From Bacteroidales bacterium (lineage in GTDB: Bacteria > Bacteroidota > Bacteroidia > Bacteroidales > UBA932): a stretch of DNA of 64,000 nucleotides. The DNA is taken from positions 1 through 64,000 of the forward strand of contig JAFZOU010000037.1 in assembly GCA_017550525.1 (NCBI GenBank). Direction: 5' to 3'. Of this stretch, positions 26,950 through 36,097 are shown one piece after another. The notes beneath the pieces were generated by a model, which searched no databases, was not told where the DNA came from, and worked only from the letters and a program-made list of their open reading frames with translations. The translations under genes and the position numbers were made by a program. Each line of letters opens with the position of its first letter. Position 1 is the first letter of the stretch.

Positions 26950-29900
26950 TTAAAAGTTCACCTGTACGCCAAAATTAATGGTCCTCTGCTGCGGATAGTT
27001 TCCCGTTCCGCCATCCTGTTCTGGATCTGTAATCTTAATATTGTCGAAACAGAGAAGGTTTATACCGTTAACAAATACTCTAATCCCTTCAATCTTCAAG
27101 AACTTGACAACAACCGGAGGAAGCCTGTAGCCTATCTCCGCATTCTTGAGCTTCAAATATGAAGCATCTCGCATATAAAGCGTACTTACCTGATAATTAT
27201 TGGAGTTATTTCCATTGATGACAGCTGGATATTTGGCGCTTGAATTTTCTTCACCTTCTATCCAACGGTTGTCATAGTATTCTCTGGATATATTATAACG
27301 GGGATATTCCAACGAATAGGGCCACATGTCTTCTGAGGAAAGGAACATACTTGCCCTCGCGGCCCCGGTAAATCCTAATGAGAGGTCAAAACCTTTGTAT
27401 GCCAACGCAAGACCAAATCCATACATTATTTCCGGAGTTCTTGGGAAACCTATAAACGTCCTGTCATATGCGTCAATTACGCCATCGTTATTCATATCTT
27501 TATAACGAATATCCCCAGGGCGCACCGTAGTCATAAAAGTTTGCCTGGGAGCATTGGCAATTTCATCTTCGTTTTCAAAAAGGCCAAGGGCCACATAGCC
27601 GAAAGGTCGGCCGATGCTTTGTCCCCGACTATCCTGATAGGCAAACTTCGGTTCTGGCGAATCATCTTCTATGATATAATTGTGTGCATATGTAAAGTTG
27701 CCATAAACAGACCAATAGAACCCCGATTGGTATTGTTTTTTCCATTCAAGCATGGCGTCAATGCCACGATTATTCACTTGCCCAAGGTTGGCATATGTGG
27801 CAGCAGTAATACCAGTCACGATAGGAATGGTGCCCCTGCTAAGAAGAATATCCTTTCTGTCTTCGTTGAACCAGTCGACCTGCAAGGTTAACGCATCTTT
27901 GAAAAGACGCAAATCAATGCCGATATCTGTTTTGTAGGATTTCTCCCACGACACATCTGTAGCAATCTTCCCTTCAAATATTCCCGAATATGATTGCTGC
28001 GTGAGACCGAAGAATGCTCCGTTGCCATAAGTGACTGTGGAGATGTATAGGAATCTGTCTCCTCCTATCTGATCATTACCTACTATTCCATAAGAGCCAC
28101 GTAGTTTCAAGTGGACATCCTTCCTGAGGAATTCAGGGATATATGGTTCATTGCTTATAACCCAACCCAAAGAAACTGAAGGGAAAAAACCATATCTCTT
28201 TCCTGGCGCAAAATTCTCCGATCCATTATAACCAAAATTGAATTCGGCCATATACCTGTGCGCAAAATCATAAGTTACCCTCCCGGCAAGTCCTTGTCTG
28301 CGGTAAGGAAGGTTCAACATGCTATTTCCTGCCGTCAATTCTTTATAGTCCCGTCTGTTGAACAGGAGCATCCCCGAAACATTATGGTCGTTAAAAGCAC
28401 GTTCATAATTAATGGCTATATCGTAATAATATGCCCTGTTGGAAGCATTACCCACAGAATAGCCCATACTACCTTGCTCACGTATCTGATTATACTGGGC
28501 ATCACCGTTCTCATCGAAGCCTATCAGGCGTTTCATCTCGTATGATATGTACCTGTTGTTGTAATTAGCATAGAACATATCATAAGAAAACTTCCCGGAA
28601 ATAGATAAGCCTTCAGTGATAATGCTTGAAAGATCCCACTTGAAATTTGCCGTACTCTGAACGGTTGTGAGGAATTGCTTGGAATAACCTGTTTGAGTTG
28701 AAAGCGCCCATGGATTCATCACAATAGCAGATGCGCCAGCTCCCGGAGTTCCATCGGGGTTTCGTACCGACATCTCTATTGGACTAACCTGCCTCATCTG
28801 CTGAAATATCGTACTGGAGGCTGTTCCTGGATATGTTTTATCCTGACAAATGGCCCCAAGGCTCATACTGAAGACCAAGTTCTTGGTAATATTTACATCA
28901 GTGGTCGCCCTAAAATTGTAACGGTCTGAACGGGTATTGGTACGGTACTCATAATTAGGATCCTCTTTAAACAAGCCTGTTTGACTTGTATAACCGACAT
29001 TCATGAAATATCGTATCAGTTCGTTTCCGCCAGACACATTCAAGTTGTTGATTGTCTGATATGCTGTCTTGTTGAGTATCTCATTGATCCAGTTAACATC
29101 CGGGTGACCGTAAGGGTCTGAGCCATCCTTAAATTTTGCCAGGTCATCTTCTGTCCATGGTTGTATCCCTGTACCCCCGGTTGCATGGGCAACGGCCTCA
29201 TTCATCAGGGATGCAAATTCATATCCATTGATATACTGCGGAAATCTCAATCCCTGCATAACGGCGGACTCGCTGCGAAGAACAACCTTTGGCTTACCCA
29301 TGGCCCCCTTCTTTGTGTTGATAAGGATAACGCCATTTGCGCCGCGGACGCCGTAAACAGCCGTGGCAGAGGCATCTTTAAGGATTGTAAAACTTTCAAT
29401 CTCCTGAGTGTTGATAAGGTTTAAGTCCCTCTCAACACCATCTACCATAATAAGTGGAGTTTTATCCTGCCAAGTAGCCATTCCACGAATGAAAATAGCC
29501 GCATAATCATTACCAGGCTCTCCTGTTGATTGTCTGGTAATGATACCCGGCATAGAGCCACCCAAAACAGACGACAACGTCACTGCCGGTTTGCTCTCCA
29601 GAATCTCTGGTTTTATCTGGGACAGGGCACCTGTGACGGAAACTTTTTTCTGAGATCCATATCCCACTACAACAACATCGTCCAATGTTTGACTGGCAAG
29701 ATGCATCACGACATTATGAACCGGGGTGCCATCAAATGTATAAACCTGTGTAATAAAGCCGATGAAATCAAAACTCACTTCATCTCCTGGTTTCAGGCCG
29801 TTCAAGACATAACTGCCATCCTCTCGGGCGGTTGCACCCACACCTTTAGCTTGAACAAACGCCACCGCTCCTGGCATGGGATTACCATCGGAATCTACAA

Positions 29901-29997
29901 TAATTCCGCTAAGGCTTGACCGCGTCTGTCCAGAAACCAAAACAGGTATCATTGACGCAACCAAACATAGAATACGGATTAGTATTCTCTTATTCAT
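26950..29997 (-). CDS. SusC-like TonB-dependent oligosaccharide importer
   Basis: 1015 residues with signal peptide, a carboxypeptidase-regulatory-like domain (about 25-110), the SusC-type plug (TLDDVVVVGYGSQKKVSVTG; ILKDASATAVYGVRGANGVI) and a 22-strand-type barrel ending GVQVNF. It imports oligosaccharides through the outer membrane with SusD. Its start overlaps the end of the small LRR gene by 8 bases, so the LRR proteins are part of the same transcript. Confidence 0.96.
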   Translation of the reverse strand: MNKRILIRILCLVASMIPVLVSGQTRSSLSGIIVDSDGNPMPGAVAFVQAKGVGATAREDGSYVLNGLKPGDEVSFDFIGFITQVYTFDGTPVHNVVMHLASQTLDDVVVVGYGSQKKVSVTGALSQIKPEILESKPAVTLSSVLGGSMPGIITRQSTGEPGNDYAAIFIRGMATWQDKTPLIMVDGVERDLNLINTQEIESFTILKDASATAVYGVRGANGVILINTKKGAMGKPKVVLRSESAVMQGLRFPQYINGYEFASLMNEAVAHATGGTGIQPWTEDDLAKFKDGSDPYGHPDVNWINEILNKTAYQTINNLNVSGGNELIRYFMNVGYTSQTGLFKEDPNYEYRTNTRSDRYNFRATTDVNITKNLVFSMSLGAICQDKTYPGTASSTIFQQMRQVSPIEMSVRNPDGTPGAGASAIVMNPWALSTQTGYSKQFLTTVQSTANFKWDLSSIITEGLSISGKFSYDMFYANYNNRYISYEMKRLIGFDENGDAQYNQIREQGSMGYSVGNASNRAYYYDIAINYERAFNDHNVSGMLLFNRRDYKELTAGNSMLNLPYRRQGLAGRVTYDFAHRYMAEFNFGYNGSENFAPGKRYGFFPSVSLGWVISNEPYIPEFLRKDVHLKLRGSYGIVGNDQIGGDRFLYISTVTYGNGAFFGLTQQSYSGIFEGKIATDVSWEKSYKTDIGIDLRLFKDALTLQVDWFNEDRKDILLSRGTIPIVTGITAATYANLGQVNNRGIDAMLEWKKQYQSGFYWSVYGNFTYAHNYIIEDDSPEPKFAYQDSRGQSIGRPFGYVALGLFENEDEIANAPRQTFMTTVRPGDIRYKDMNNDGVIDAYDRTFIGFPRTPEIMYGFGLALAYKGFDLSLGFTGAARASMFLSSEDMWPYSLEYPRYNISREYYDNRWIEGEENSSAKYPAVINGNNSNNYQVSTLYMRDASYLKLKNAEIGYRLPPVVVKFLKIEGIRVFVNGINLLCFDNIKITDPEQDGGTGNYPQQRTINFGVQVNF

Positions 29998-30808
29998 AAT
30001 GAACTATAGTGATATTAGGTAACTCTAATGAGGTAATAATCTGGTCCTTCTTGAAGTAAGCTCTGTACAAACGTGAGTTCCTTGGGGCGCTTACAGTGGA
30101 CATTTTCGCCGGGCAGTTTCTGATGTCAAGTTCCAGCAAGTTGTTGTCTCCACACCATATATCTTCCAACGCGGTACATCCACTTAAATCTAGTGATTCC
30201 AACGCATTGTTCCAACAATGAAGACCAAATAATGCCGGCTTATCTCCCAAACTCAGTTCAGTAAGGCTACATTGTTGACAATAAAGGACGCCAATAAGAG
30301 GATTTGACGAAACATCAAGTTTTTCCAAATGAGGATTAAAACAAACAGACAGCAAATACAACTCTTTACAAGAAGAGATATCTATCGATGAAAGAAAATT
30401 ATAATGGGCATCTAAAACCAGCAGTGACTTGCAGCCATCAACGTTCAAAGAATGGATGTTTGAACTTTCCCCGTAAAAGTACTTTAGAAACTCCAATCCT
30501 GAAAGGTCAATATCATTGAAAATATTGTAATAGCAGAAAAGCGTTTCAAGTTTTTTGAAGTTCTTGATTCCCTCAAGGCTTTTTAAATTTTGGGACGAAC
30601 AGTCTATCTCCTTAACTAAATCACACTCCCTCACAGTAAGAACACCGTCTCCATCAATGTCGAAACGGGATATGCAGAACTCTTCAAAGGCGGTGTTGCC
30701 TCCAAAAGATACTGCGGGAGATTGCTCCTCTATATTATCGACCGGCTTTGTTTGGCAAGATAGAACAAGGCTAATCGCCAAAAGCCAGAGAAAAAATCTT
30801 TTCTGCAT
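29990..30808 (-). CDS. LRR lipoprotein with EF-hand-like loop (small)
   Basis: 272 residues from ATG 30808, which gives a lipobox (LVLSC); longer readings to 30883 do not start with a signal. After the anchor comes an EF-hand-like loop, DIDGDGVLTVREC (about 45-60), then about nine leucine-rich repeats of about 21-23 residues (for example ALESLDLSGCTALEDIWCG). Predicted to be on the cell surface. It occupies the place of a surface glycan-binding protein but has no known glycan-binding domain. It resembles the larger LRR protein at 31549. Confidence 0.8.
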   Translation of the reverse strand: MQKRFFLWLLAISLVLSCQTKPVDNIEEQSPAVSFGGNTAFEEFCISRFDIDGDGVLTVRECDLVKEIDCSSQNLKSLEGIKNFKKLETLFCYYNIFNDIDLSGLEFLKYFYGESSNIHSLNVDGCKSLLVLDAHYNFLSSIDISSCKELYLLSVCFNPHLEKLDVSSNPLIGVLYCQQCSLTELSLGDKPALFGLHCWNNALESLDLSGCTALEDIWCGDNNLLELDIRNCPAKMSTVSAPRNSRLYRAYFKKDQIITSLELPNITIVHYE

Positions 30809-31577
30809 AACGTTCACCCAGCAAATCATAAGCAGCATGATCAAAATGGATATCATCCCCTTTTGAACCACAACCCTCAGCACTTACCCAATCACTGTAA
30901 GGAATGTATTCTGCCACCTTTCTCACTACCGGATTCATCATATCGGCATATGATGCGCCGTAATAAGTTTCCCCTACAACAAAAGGTAAAGTCGGGTTAT
31001 CAAAATCTTCTCGAAAATCTTGTACCATCTGTGAAAGATACCCATACCAGTATTCCTCAAAATCCACTCTGGTACAATCAGACTCGCCTTGATGCCAAAG
31101 GATTCCTTTAAGATTAACACCTGGGACGTCCAGCGCTTCTTTTGTTCGACGAACTGCTTCTGAATAGAAATTAAATGGACCTCTTTTCTGCCATTCACGT
31201 ATTGCCGATCCTCCTCTGGGGTTCACTACCAGCAACACATAATGCCCAGTTTTAAAACGGATAGCCCTACCGAATGATGCCCCAAGTCCATACCCGGTAG
31301 CTCCCATAAAACGTATGGTTGAAAACCGCGCCAATGGGGATGATGCTGGAATTATTTTACCTTCGCCATTCAAAAGAAAGACACCACGTATAGCAACGGT
31401 ATCTTCCGGTGCCAAGTCTGCGTAACCGACCATGTTGGACTGCCCCAGAAGCAGATAGCAGTCATATTCCACATCCGGGGCCTTATCTTCAGAAACCTTC
31501 CCCGTTCCGGTACAAGCCGGAACGAGGAAAGGAATCATAAAAATAAGATTAATTAATAATAATCTCTGTCGAGGCAT
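30771..31577 (-). CDS. SASA-family (sialate O-acetylesterase-like) esterase
   Basis: 268 residues from ATG 31577 with lipobox LVPAC. The SGNH/SASA fold is shown by the nucleophile in LLLGQSNMVGYAD, GILWHQGESD and the Asp/His pair in GDDIHFDHAAY. This family (PF03629, including CE6-type enzymes) removes acetyl esters from sugars. In this PUL it would deacetylate the glycan before GH32/GH172 act. It overlaps both neighbours (29 and 38 bases). Confidence 0.85.
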   Translation of the reverse strand: MPRQRLLLINLIFMIPFLVPACTGTGKVSEDKAPDVEYDCYLLLGQSNMVGYADLAPEDTVAIRGVFLLNGEGKIIPASSPLARFSTIRFMGATGYGLGASFGRAIRFKTGHYVLLVVNPRGGSAIREWQKRGPFNFYSEAVRRTKEALDVPGVNLKGILWHQGESDCTRVDFEEYWYGYLSQMVQDFREDFDNPTLPFVVGETYYGASYADMMNPVVRKVAEYIPYSDWVSAEGCGSKGDDIHFDHAAYDLLGERYAEKIFSLAFGD

Positions 31578-33900
31578 CGTGATGGAAGTCAGCGATGGTC
31601 TGTGCTGCACGTAGATAAATAGTTTTCAGCAAAGGATTAGCATCCAGGAAGATCTGGCCCATCTGATCGGCACAACCGCGTAGATCTATGCTTTCCATTG
31701 CAGTATTCCATGACCAAAGATTATACAGGCCAGGATTTGACGTCATCACTAGCGTCTTTAGAGTGGGGATATCCCTTGCAGCGAGAGAACGAAGATTGGG
31801 AGCTCCCGTTACATCGAGATTGACCAATTTAGTGTTGACAACATTGATGTTAATGTCGGCATCACCGCTAAGTTTTGCCGCGTTACTTATGCTAAGAGTC
31901 TCCGTAGGCGCGTTCTCAAGGTTAATATGCTGGAGAGAAGGCACATTGTTATAAACCACAGATTTAATCTGTGTACTCCAGAGAACTGTAAACCAAAGAT
32001 CCGGCATATCTTCAAACTTAACCTCATTGGCAACAGGGCTGAGGTGGGCATCAAGATAATACAGGGCCTTGCTGTCATTAACATATAGATATGTCATTGC
32101 GGGATTCTCAAACGCCCAAATAACACGCAGTTTGGGGCATCCGGTAAAGTCAAGAGATTGAAGATTAGTATCCTGCATTATATAAGCCTCCAAGAGATTG
32201 GGGCAGTTCTTTACTGTTAAAGCACCTATAGAGGCTATTCCGCAATGCAAATACTGGAGGTTAGGCATTCCAGTAATATCAAGAGATGCAAGATTATTCT
32301 GATGGATGTTCAGATAAGTAAGGCTCTTCTGCTCGCTTGAAATAACACATTTGGTCAGATGAGCACCATCAAGGTTTATTTCACCATAATCACTTTCTGC
32401 CGTAAAGCTGCCGGTAAAGTCTACTTCTGCAATGTCAGGATTTCCAAACACACGATACTCCCTCATGACAGGGCAGTTCTTTGCGCTACAGGCTGTAAGG
32501 CTTGCAGTACCATCCTCATTCTTGTAGGCATGAAGATATTGGAGACTAGGACAGTTGTCTGCGATAATGGCGCAAGGCTTGAAAAGGTTAAAGCCCCAGA
32601 TCACAAACAAGCTTTCAAGATTGGAGGCATCAACTTCACTTACACTGGTATGGTCAAAATAGAGTTCCTTAAGTGAAGAGCAACCAGAGACTTTTAGAGA
32701 CTTTAATTGATCATTTATACGAACATTGCAGTACCAGAGAGATGTCTTTCCACTGGCATCAATCGCGTCCACGTGACTTCCTTCAAGATTAAGGACCTGA
32801 AGCGGAGCGCATGGCGCAATGTCAAGGCTTGTGAGAGCCGTATAATAAAGGTTTAGTTCCGTCATGTTGACTGCGGAGGTCAAATCGAGAGCGGCAAGAG
32901 GAGTAATCTGGCAATGGAAATACTTGATGGCTTCCAGGCCTGCGATATCGACCGTAGTCAGACCAGGATTCTCAAATCCCCAGAATATCTCGAGTTTCTT
33001 GAAAGGTTTGAGATCTACAGATGTCAGGTTGTTTCCGTTAAGTCTAAGATCAACAAGGTTAGTATATTGCTCTAGACCACTAATTGTGGTAATACCAAGA
33101 GCTGGGGCGTTGATAACAGTTACCTGCTCGGCCTCGCTCAACTGAATCTTGCCATCGTTATTTGTATCATAATACTCTAGGATAAATGCCTGCAGGGCGG
33201 CGTCAGCAACAGCCTCCGTGCAAGGCTCGCTGGAAGTACCGAAGCGAATTTCGTTACCATAGGCGGTCCCTACAGAATTAATAGCGTACGCGCGTACATA
33301 ATAAGTATTATCTGGCTCAAGACCGTCAATATGAGATACAAACGTTCCATCCGCAGCCATTGTGTCTTCTGTATGAAGACCATTAAGATCAGGATTCTCG
33401 CTAGTACCCCAACAGACACCAACCTTTAGTATTTCATCACCACCGTTGTATGTGACGGTACCACCAGTAGTAGCAGTCTCAAAAGTTACTTCACTCATAG
33501 ATGCTGTGGTGACAGTTGGCTCAACCTTACCTGTAGAGAATGATTTTTGTGCACCATAGAATACGCCATTTGCGTTTACCGCGTACGCGCGAACATAATA
33601 TGTGGTTCCCGGCTCAAGACCAGTGATGTTCGATGTGAATTTTCCAGTTCCATCACCATCTTCAGTCTTGTTGTCAGAAACAGTGGGATTCTCTTTTGAG
33701 GACCAGCAAACACCAAAAGCGGTAATCGTCTTGCCCCCATCATAAGTAATCTCTCCGCCGCAAACGGCAGAATTTGGAGTAATCGATGTGACCTCAGCTG
33801 TTGAAATAACAACATTAGGGTCAACTTCAGGCTTAACCTGGCAGCTGTAAACAGCCACTGCGGCAATAGCCATAGCTAAGAGTGTTAGTGTTTTTTTCAT
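31549..33900 (-). CDS. Large LRR lipoprotein with two FN3-like domains and EF-hand-like loop
   Basis: 783 residues. Lipobox VYSC is followed by two paralogous fibronectin-type-III-like domains (about 28-125 and 127-225; both have TYYVRAYAxN), an EF-hand-like loop YDTNNDGKIQLSEAEQV (about 240-260) and then some twenty leucine-rich repeats to the C-terminus. First gene of the PUL transcript. Expected on the cell surface on a stalk of FN3 domains. No glycan-binding function is proven for this layout; it may bind substrate or another surface protein. Confidence 0.82.
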   Translation of the reverse strand: MKKTLTLLAMAIAAVAVYSCQVKPEVDPNVVISTAEVTSITPNSAVCGGEITYDGGKTITAFGVCWSSKENPTVSDNKTEDGDGTGKFTSNITGLEPGTTYYVRAYAVNANGVFYGAQKSFSTGKVEPTVTTASMSEVTFETATTGGTVTYNGGDEILKVGVCWGTSENPDLNGLHTEDTMAADGTFVSHIDGLEPDNTYYVRAYAINSVGTAYGNEIRFGTSSEPCTEAVADAALQAFILEYYDTNNDGKIQLSEAEQVTVINAPALGITTISGLEQYTNLVDLRLNGNNLTSVDLKPFKKLEIFWGFENPGLTTVDIAGLEAIKYFHCQITPLAALDLTSAVNMTELNLYYTALTSLDIAPCAPLQVLNLEGSHVDAIDASGKTSLWYCNVRINDQLKSLKVSGCSSLKELYFDHTSVSEVDASNLESLFVIWGFNLFKPCAIIADNCPSLQYLHAYKNEDGTASLTACSAKNCPVMREYRVFGNPDIAEVDFTGSFTAESDYGEINLDGAHLTKCVISSEQKSLTYLNIHQNNLASLDITGMPNLQYLHCGIASIGALTVKNCPNLLEAYIMQDTNLQSLDFTGCPKLRVIWAFENPAMTYLYVNDSKALYYLDAHLSPVANEVKFEDMPDLWFTVLWSTQIKSVVYNNVPSLQHINLENAPTETLSISNAAKLSGDADININVVNTKLVNLDVTGAPNLRSLAARDIPTLKTLVMTSNPGLYNLWSWNTAMESIDLRGCADQMGQIFLDANPLLKTIYLRAAQTIADFHHDASTEIIIN

Positions 33901-33934
33901 ATGCGTTAATAAATTGGTATAACTTCAGTTTTAG

Positions 33935-33942
33935 CAAAGTTA
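33935..33942 (-). promoter_or_regulatory. -7 box of the PUL transcript
   Basis: TAACTTTG on the minus strand lies 34 bases before the first PUL gene. No TTG is found 19-21 bases upstream, as expected for a promoter that depends on an activator such as the HTCS. Confidence 0.5.
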
Positions 33943-34102
33943 TCCCTAATCCGATACGAAAACTATCACTTTTGTTTCAAAGAATGTCACAAAAATTTCC
34001 CGAGGGGCTATGAAGAGATGGCTTTACAAACCTCAAATCTATACTTCATATTTTTGGAGGCCTTTTTGTGCACAAGAGCTTCGCGTCACCGTTTTTTTTC
34101 GT

Positions 34103-34110
34103 TATTTTTG
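34103..34110 (+). promoter_or_regulatory. -7 box abutting rsmE (leaderless)
   Basis: TATTTTTG ends four bases before ATG 34115, so the predicted transcript starts at or next to the start codon. No clear -33 TTG. The 213 bases between the PUL and rsmE hold only the two promoters. Confidence 0.5.
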
Positions 34111-34114
34111 TGGT

Positions 34115-34846
34115 ATGGAACTGTTTTATGCTTATGAAGTAGAGGGAAGCGTGTGCCGCCTGGATCCGGAGGAAAGCGCGCACTGCGTGAGAGTGCTACG
34201 CCACAGGGCCGGGGACGCAGTGGATATCATTGACGGGCTGGGGACGCTGTATCACTGCCGCCTCACGCTGGACAGCCCTAAGGGAGCGGAGGCCCAGATT
34301 ATTTCTAAGGAGGCCGATTGGGGCTCCCATCCCTACCGCCTCACCATTGGCTGCTGCCCCACAAAGAACAACGAGCGCTTTGAGTGGTTTGTGGAAAAGG
34401 CCACGGAAATTGGCGTGGACAGGATTGTCCCCCTAATTGGAGACCATTCTGAACGCAAGGTGTACAAGACGGAGAGGGCGCTGCGCATAGCTTTATCGGC
34501 CACAAAACAGTCCCTGAAGGCCAAGATTCCGGTGATCGATGAGCCGGTGAGTGTGAAGGGTTTCATCAAGGAGACCCCCGATCACGTCGGGGGTGACGGA
34601 ATTAAGCTCATCGCCTACTGCTTTGAGGATGAAACGCATCCGCGCCGGAGCATAATGGACGCGCTGAGGGAATTCCGTGGACGGGACGTGACGGTTCTCA
34701 TCGGCCCGGAAGGAGACTTCTCAAAGGAGGAGGCCGATGAAGCCCTCGCAGCAGGCTACATCCCCGTACATCTGGGACCGTCCCGCCTCAGGACGGAAAC
34801 TGCGGCAGTTACCGCCGCGGAGGCAGTGTATCTGAATTTTATTTAG
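34115..34846 (+). CDS. rsmE: 16S rRNA m3U1498 methyltransferase RsmE
   Basis: 243 residues from ATG 34115; the open frame to 34010 encodes no family sequence. SPOUT-fold RsmE methylates U1498 of 16S rRNA with S-adenosylmethionine. N-terminal PUA-like part (SAHCVRVLRHRAGDAV) and C-terminal SPOUT knot with LIGPEGDFSKEEADEA and LGPSRLRTETAA are visible. A palindromic repeat lies inside the gene at 34574-34594 and adds a few residues (about 153-160). The next gene, ahcY, recycles the S-adenosylhomocysteine such enzymes produce. Confidence 0.93.
   Translation: MELFYAYEVEGSVCRLDPEESAHCVRVLRHRAGDAVDIIDGLGTLYHCRLTLDSPKGAEAQIISKEADWGSHPYRLTIGCCPTKNNERFEWFVEKATEIGVDRIVPLIGDHSERKVYKTERALRIALSATKQSLKAKIPVIDEPVSVKGFIKETPDHVGGDGIKLIAYCFEDETHPRRSIMDALREFRGRDVTVLIGPEGDFSKEEADEALAAGYIPVHLGPSRLRTETAAVTAAEAVYLNFI
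34574..34594. repeat. Palindromic repeat inside rsmE
   Basis: ACCCCCGA, loop TCACG, TCGGGGGT: a perfect 8-bp stem that resembles dispersed CCCCGA-type repeats of Bacteroidetes genomes. It is in frame, encoding about TPDHVGG in a region where RsmE proteins vary. Confidence 0.55.
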
Positions 34847-34854
34847 TAACTTTG
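34847..34854 (+). promoter_or_regulatory. -7 box before ahcY
   Basis: TAACTTTG starts on the base after the rsmE stop and ends 7 bases before ATG 34862. A -33 is not evident. Confidence 0.45.
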
Positions 34855-34861
34855 CAGTCTT

Positions 34862-36097
34862 ATGAGCCACATCAGAGATATAAACCTTTGGGAAAGCGGA
34901 GAACTCAAGCTCAGCTGGGTTCGCTCCCACATGCCCCTTCTGGACGGGATTGAGAAGGATTTCCGTAAAACCCTGCCCTTCAAGGGCCTTAAAGTAGCCC
35001 TGAGCGTCCATCTGGAGGCCAAGACCGCGCATCTTTGCGAGGTCCTTGCCGCCGGTGGGGCCGATATGTACATCACCGGCTCCAACCCCCTCAGCACCCA
35101 GGACGACGTAGCGGCGGCCCTTGTCCACGAAGGCCTCAACGTCTTTGCCATCCACGGCTGCAACGAGACGGAGTACTTTGAGGATATCCGCAAGGTTTTA
35201 TCGGCCGGTCCCAATATCATAATTGACGATGGCGGAGACCTTGTCACCACCATTCACAATGAGTTCCCGGAACTGATTCCCGGGGTTATCGGCGGCTGCG
35301 AGGAAACAACTACCGGCATCCTCCGCCTCAAGGCCATGGACGCCGCAGGGAAACTCAGGTTCCCCATGATGCTGGTAAACGACGCAGACTGCAAGCACCT
35401 CTTTGACAACCGCTACGGCACCGGCCAGAGCGTATGGGACGGCATCAACCGCACCACAAACCTCATCGTGGCCGGAAAGAACGTGGTTGTAGCCGGTTAC
35501 GGCTGGTGTGGCAAGGGCGTCGCCATGCGCGCAAAAGGCCAGGGCGCCAGCGTCATCGTCACGGAAATTGACCCCATCAAGGCCATGGAGGCCGTGATGG
35601 ACGGCTTCAAGGTAATGCCCATGAGGGAGGCCGCCCCCCTTGGCGACATCTTTGTCACTGTTACGGGCTGCGAGGATGTTATCGGCCCGGAAGAATTCCT
35701 GCGCATGAAGGACGGTGCCATCTGCTGCAACGCCGGGCACTTTGACGTTGAGGTTGCCGTGGCAAAGCTCCGCGCCATGTCCGTGAGCCACGCCCCCGCA
35801 AGGGCCAACATTGAAGCCTATACCCTTGAAAACGGAAAACGCATCTACATCATTGCAGAAGGCCGATTAGTTAACCTTGCCGCCGGAGACGGACACCCCG
35901 CAGAGATCATGGATATGTCCTTTGCAATCCAGGCTCTGAGCGCAAAATATCTGGCCGATAACAAGGGCCGCCTTACAAAGAAACTTAACCTTGTCCCCAG
36001 GGAAGTGGACCAGGACGTTGCCCGCAGAAAACTGGCCGATTGGGGCATTCAGATTGACACTCTAACCGAAACTCAGCATAAATACCTGTTTGGATAA
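34862..36097 (+). CDS. ahcY: Adenosylhomocysteinase
   Basis: 411 residues. It hydrolyses S-adenosylhomocysteine to adenosine and homocysteine. Seen: the NAD-binding GYGWCGKGVAMRAKG (about 212-226), substrate-site CEETTTG and NDADCKHLFDNRYGTGQS, and the C-terminal LNLVPREVDQDVA. It is the short form without the insertion found in many 460-480-residue bacterial enzymes; its C-terminus ends in KYLFG rather than the longer KPDHYRY tail. The stop shares one base with the nhaA start. Confidence 0.95.
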   Translation: MSHIRDINLWESGELKLSWVRSHMPLLDGIEKDFRKTLPFKGLKVALSVHLEAKTAHLCEVLAAGGADMYITGSNPLSTQDDVAAALVHEGLNVFAIHGCNETEYFEDIRKVLSAGPNIIIDDGGDLVTTIHNEFPELIPGVIGGCEETTTGILRLKAMDAAGKLRFPMMLVNDADCKHLFDNRYGTGQSVWDGINRTTNLIVAGKNVVVAGYGWCGKGVAMRAKGQGASVIVTEIDPIKAMEAVMDGFKVMPMREAAPLGDIFVTVTGCEDVIGPEEFLRMKDGAICCNAGHFDVEVAVAKLRAMSVSHAPARANIEAYTLENGKRIYIIAEGRLVNLAAGDGHPAEIMDMSFAIQALSAKYLADNKGRLTKKLNLVPREVDQDVARRKLADWGIQIDTLTETQHKYLFG

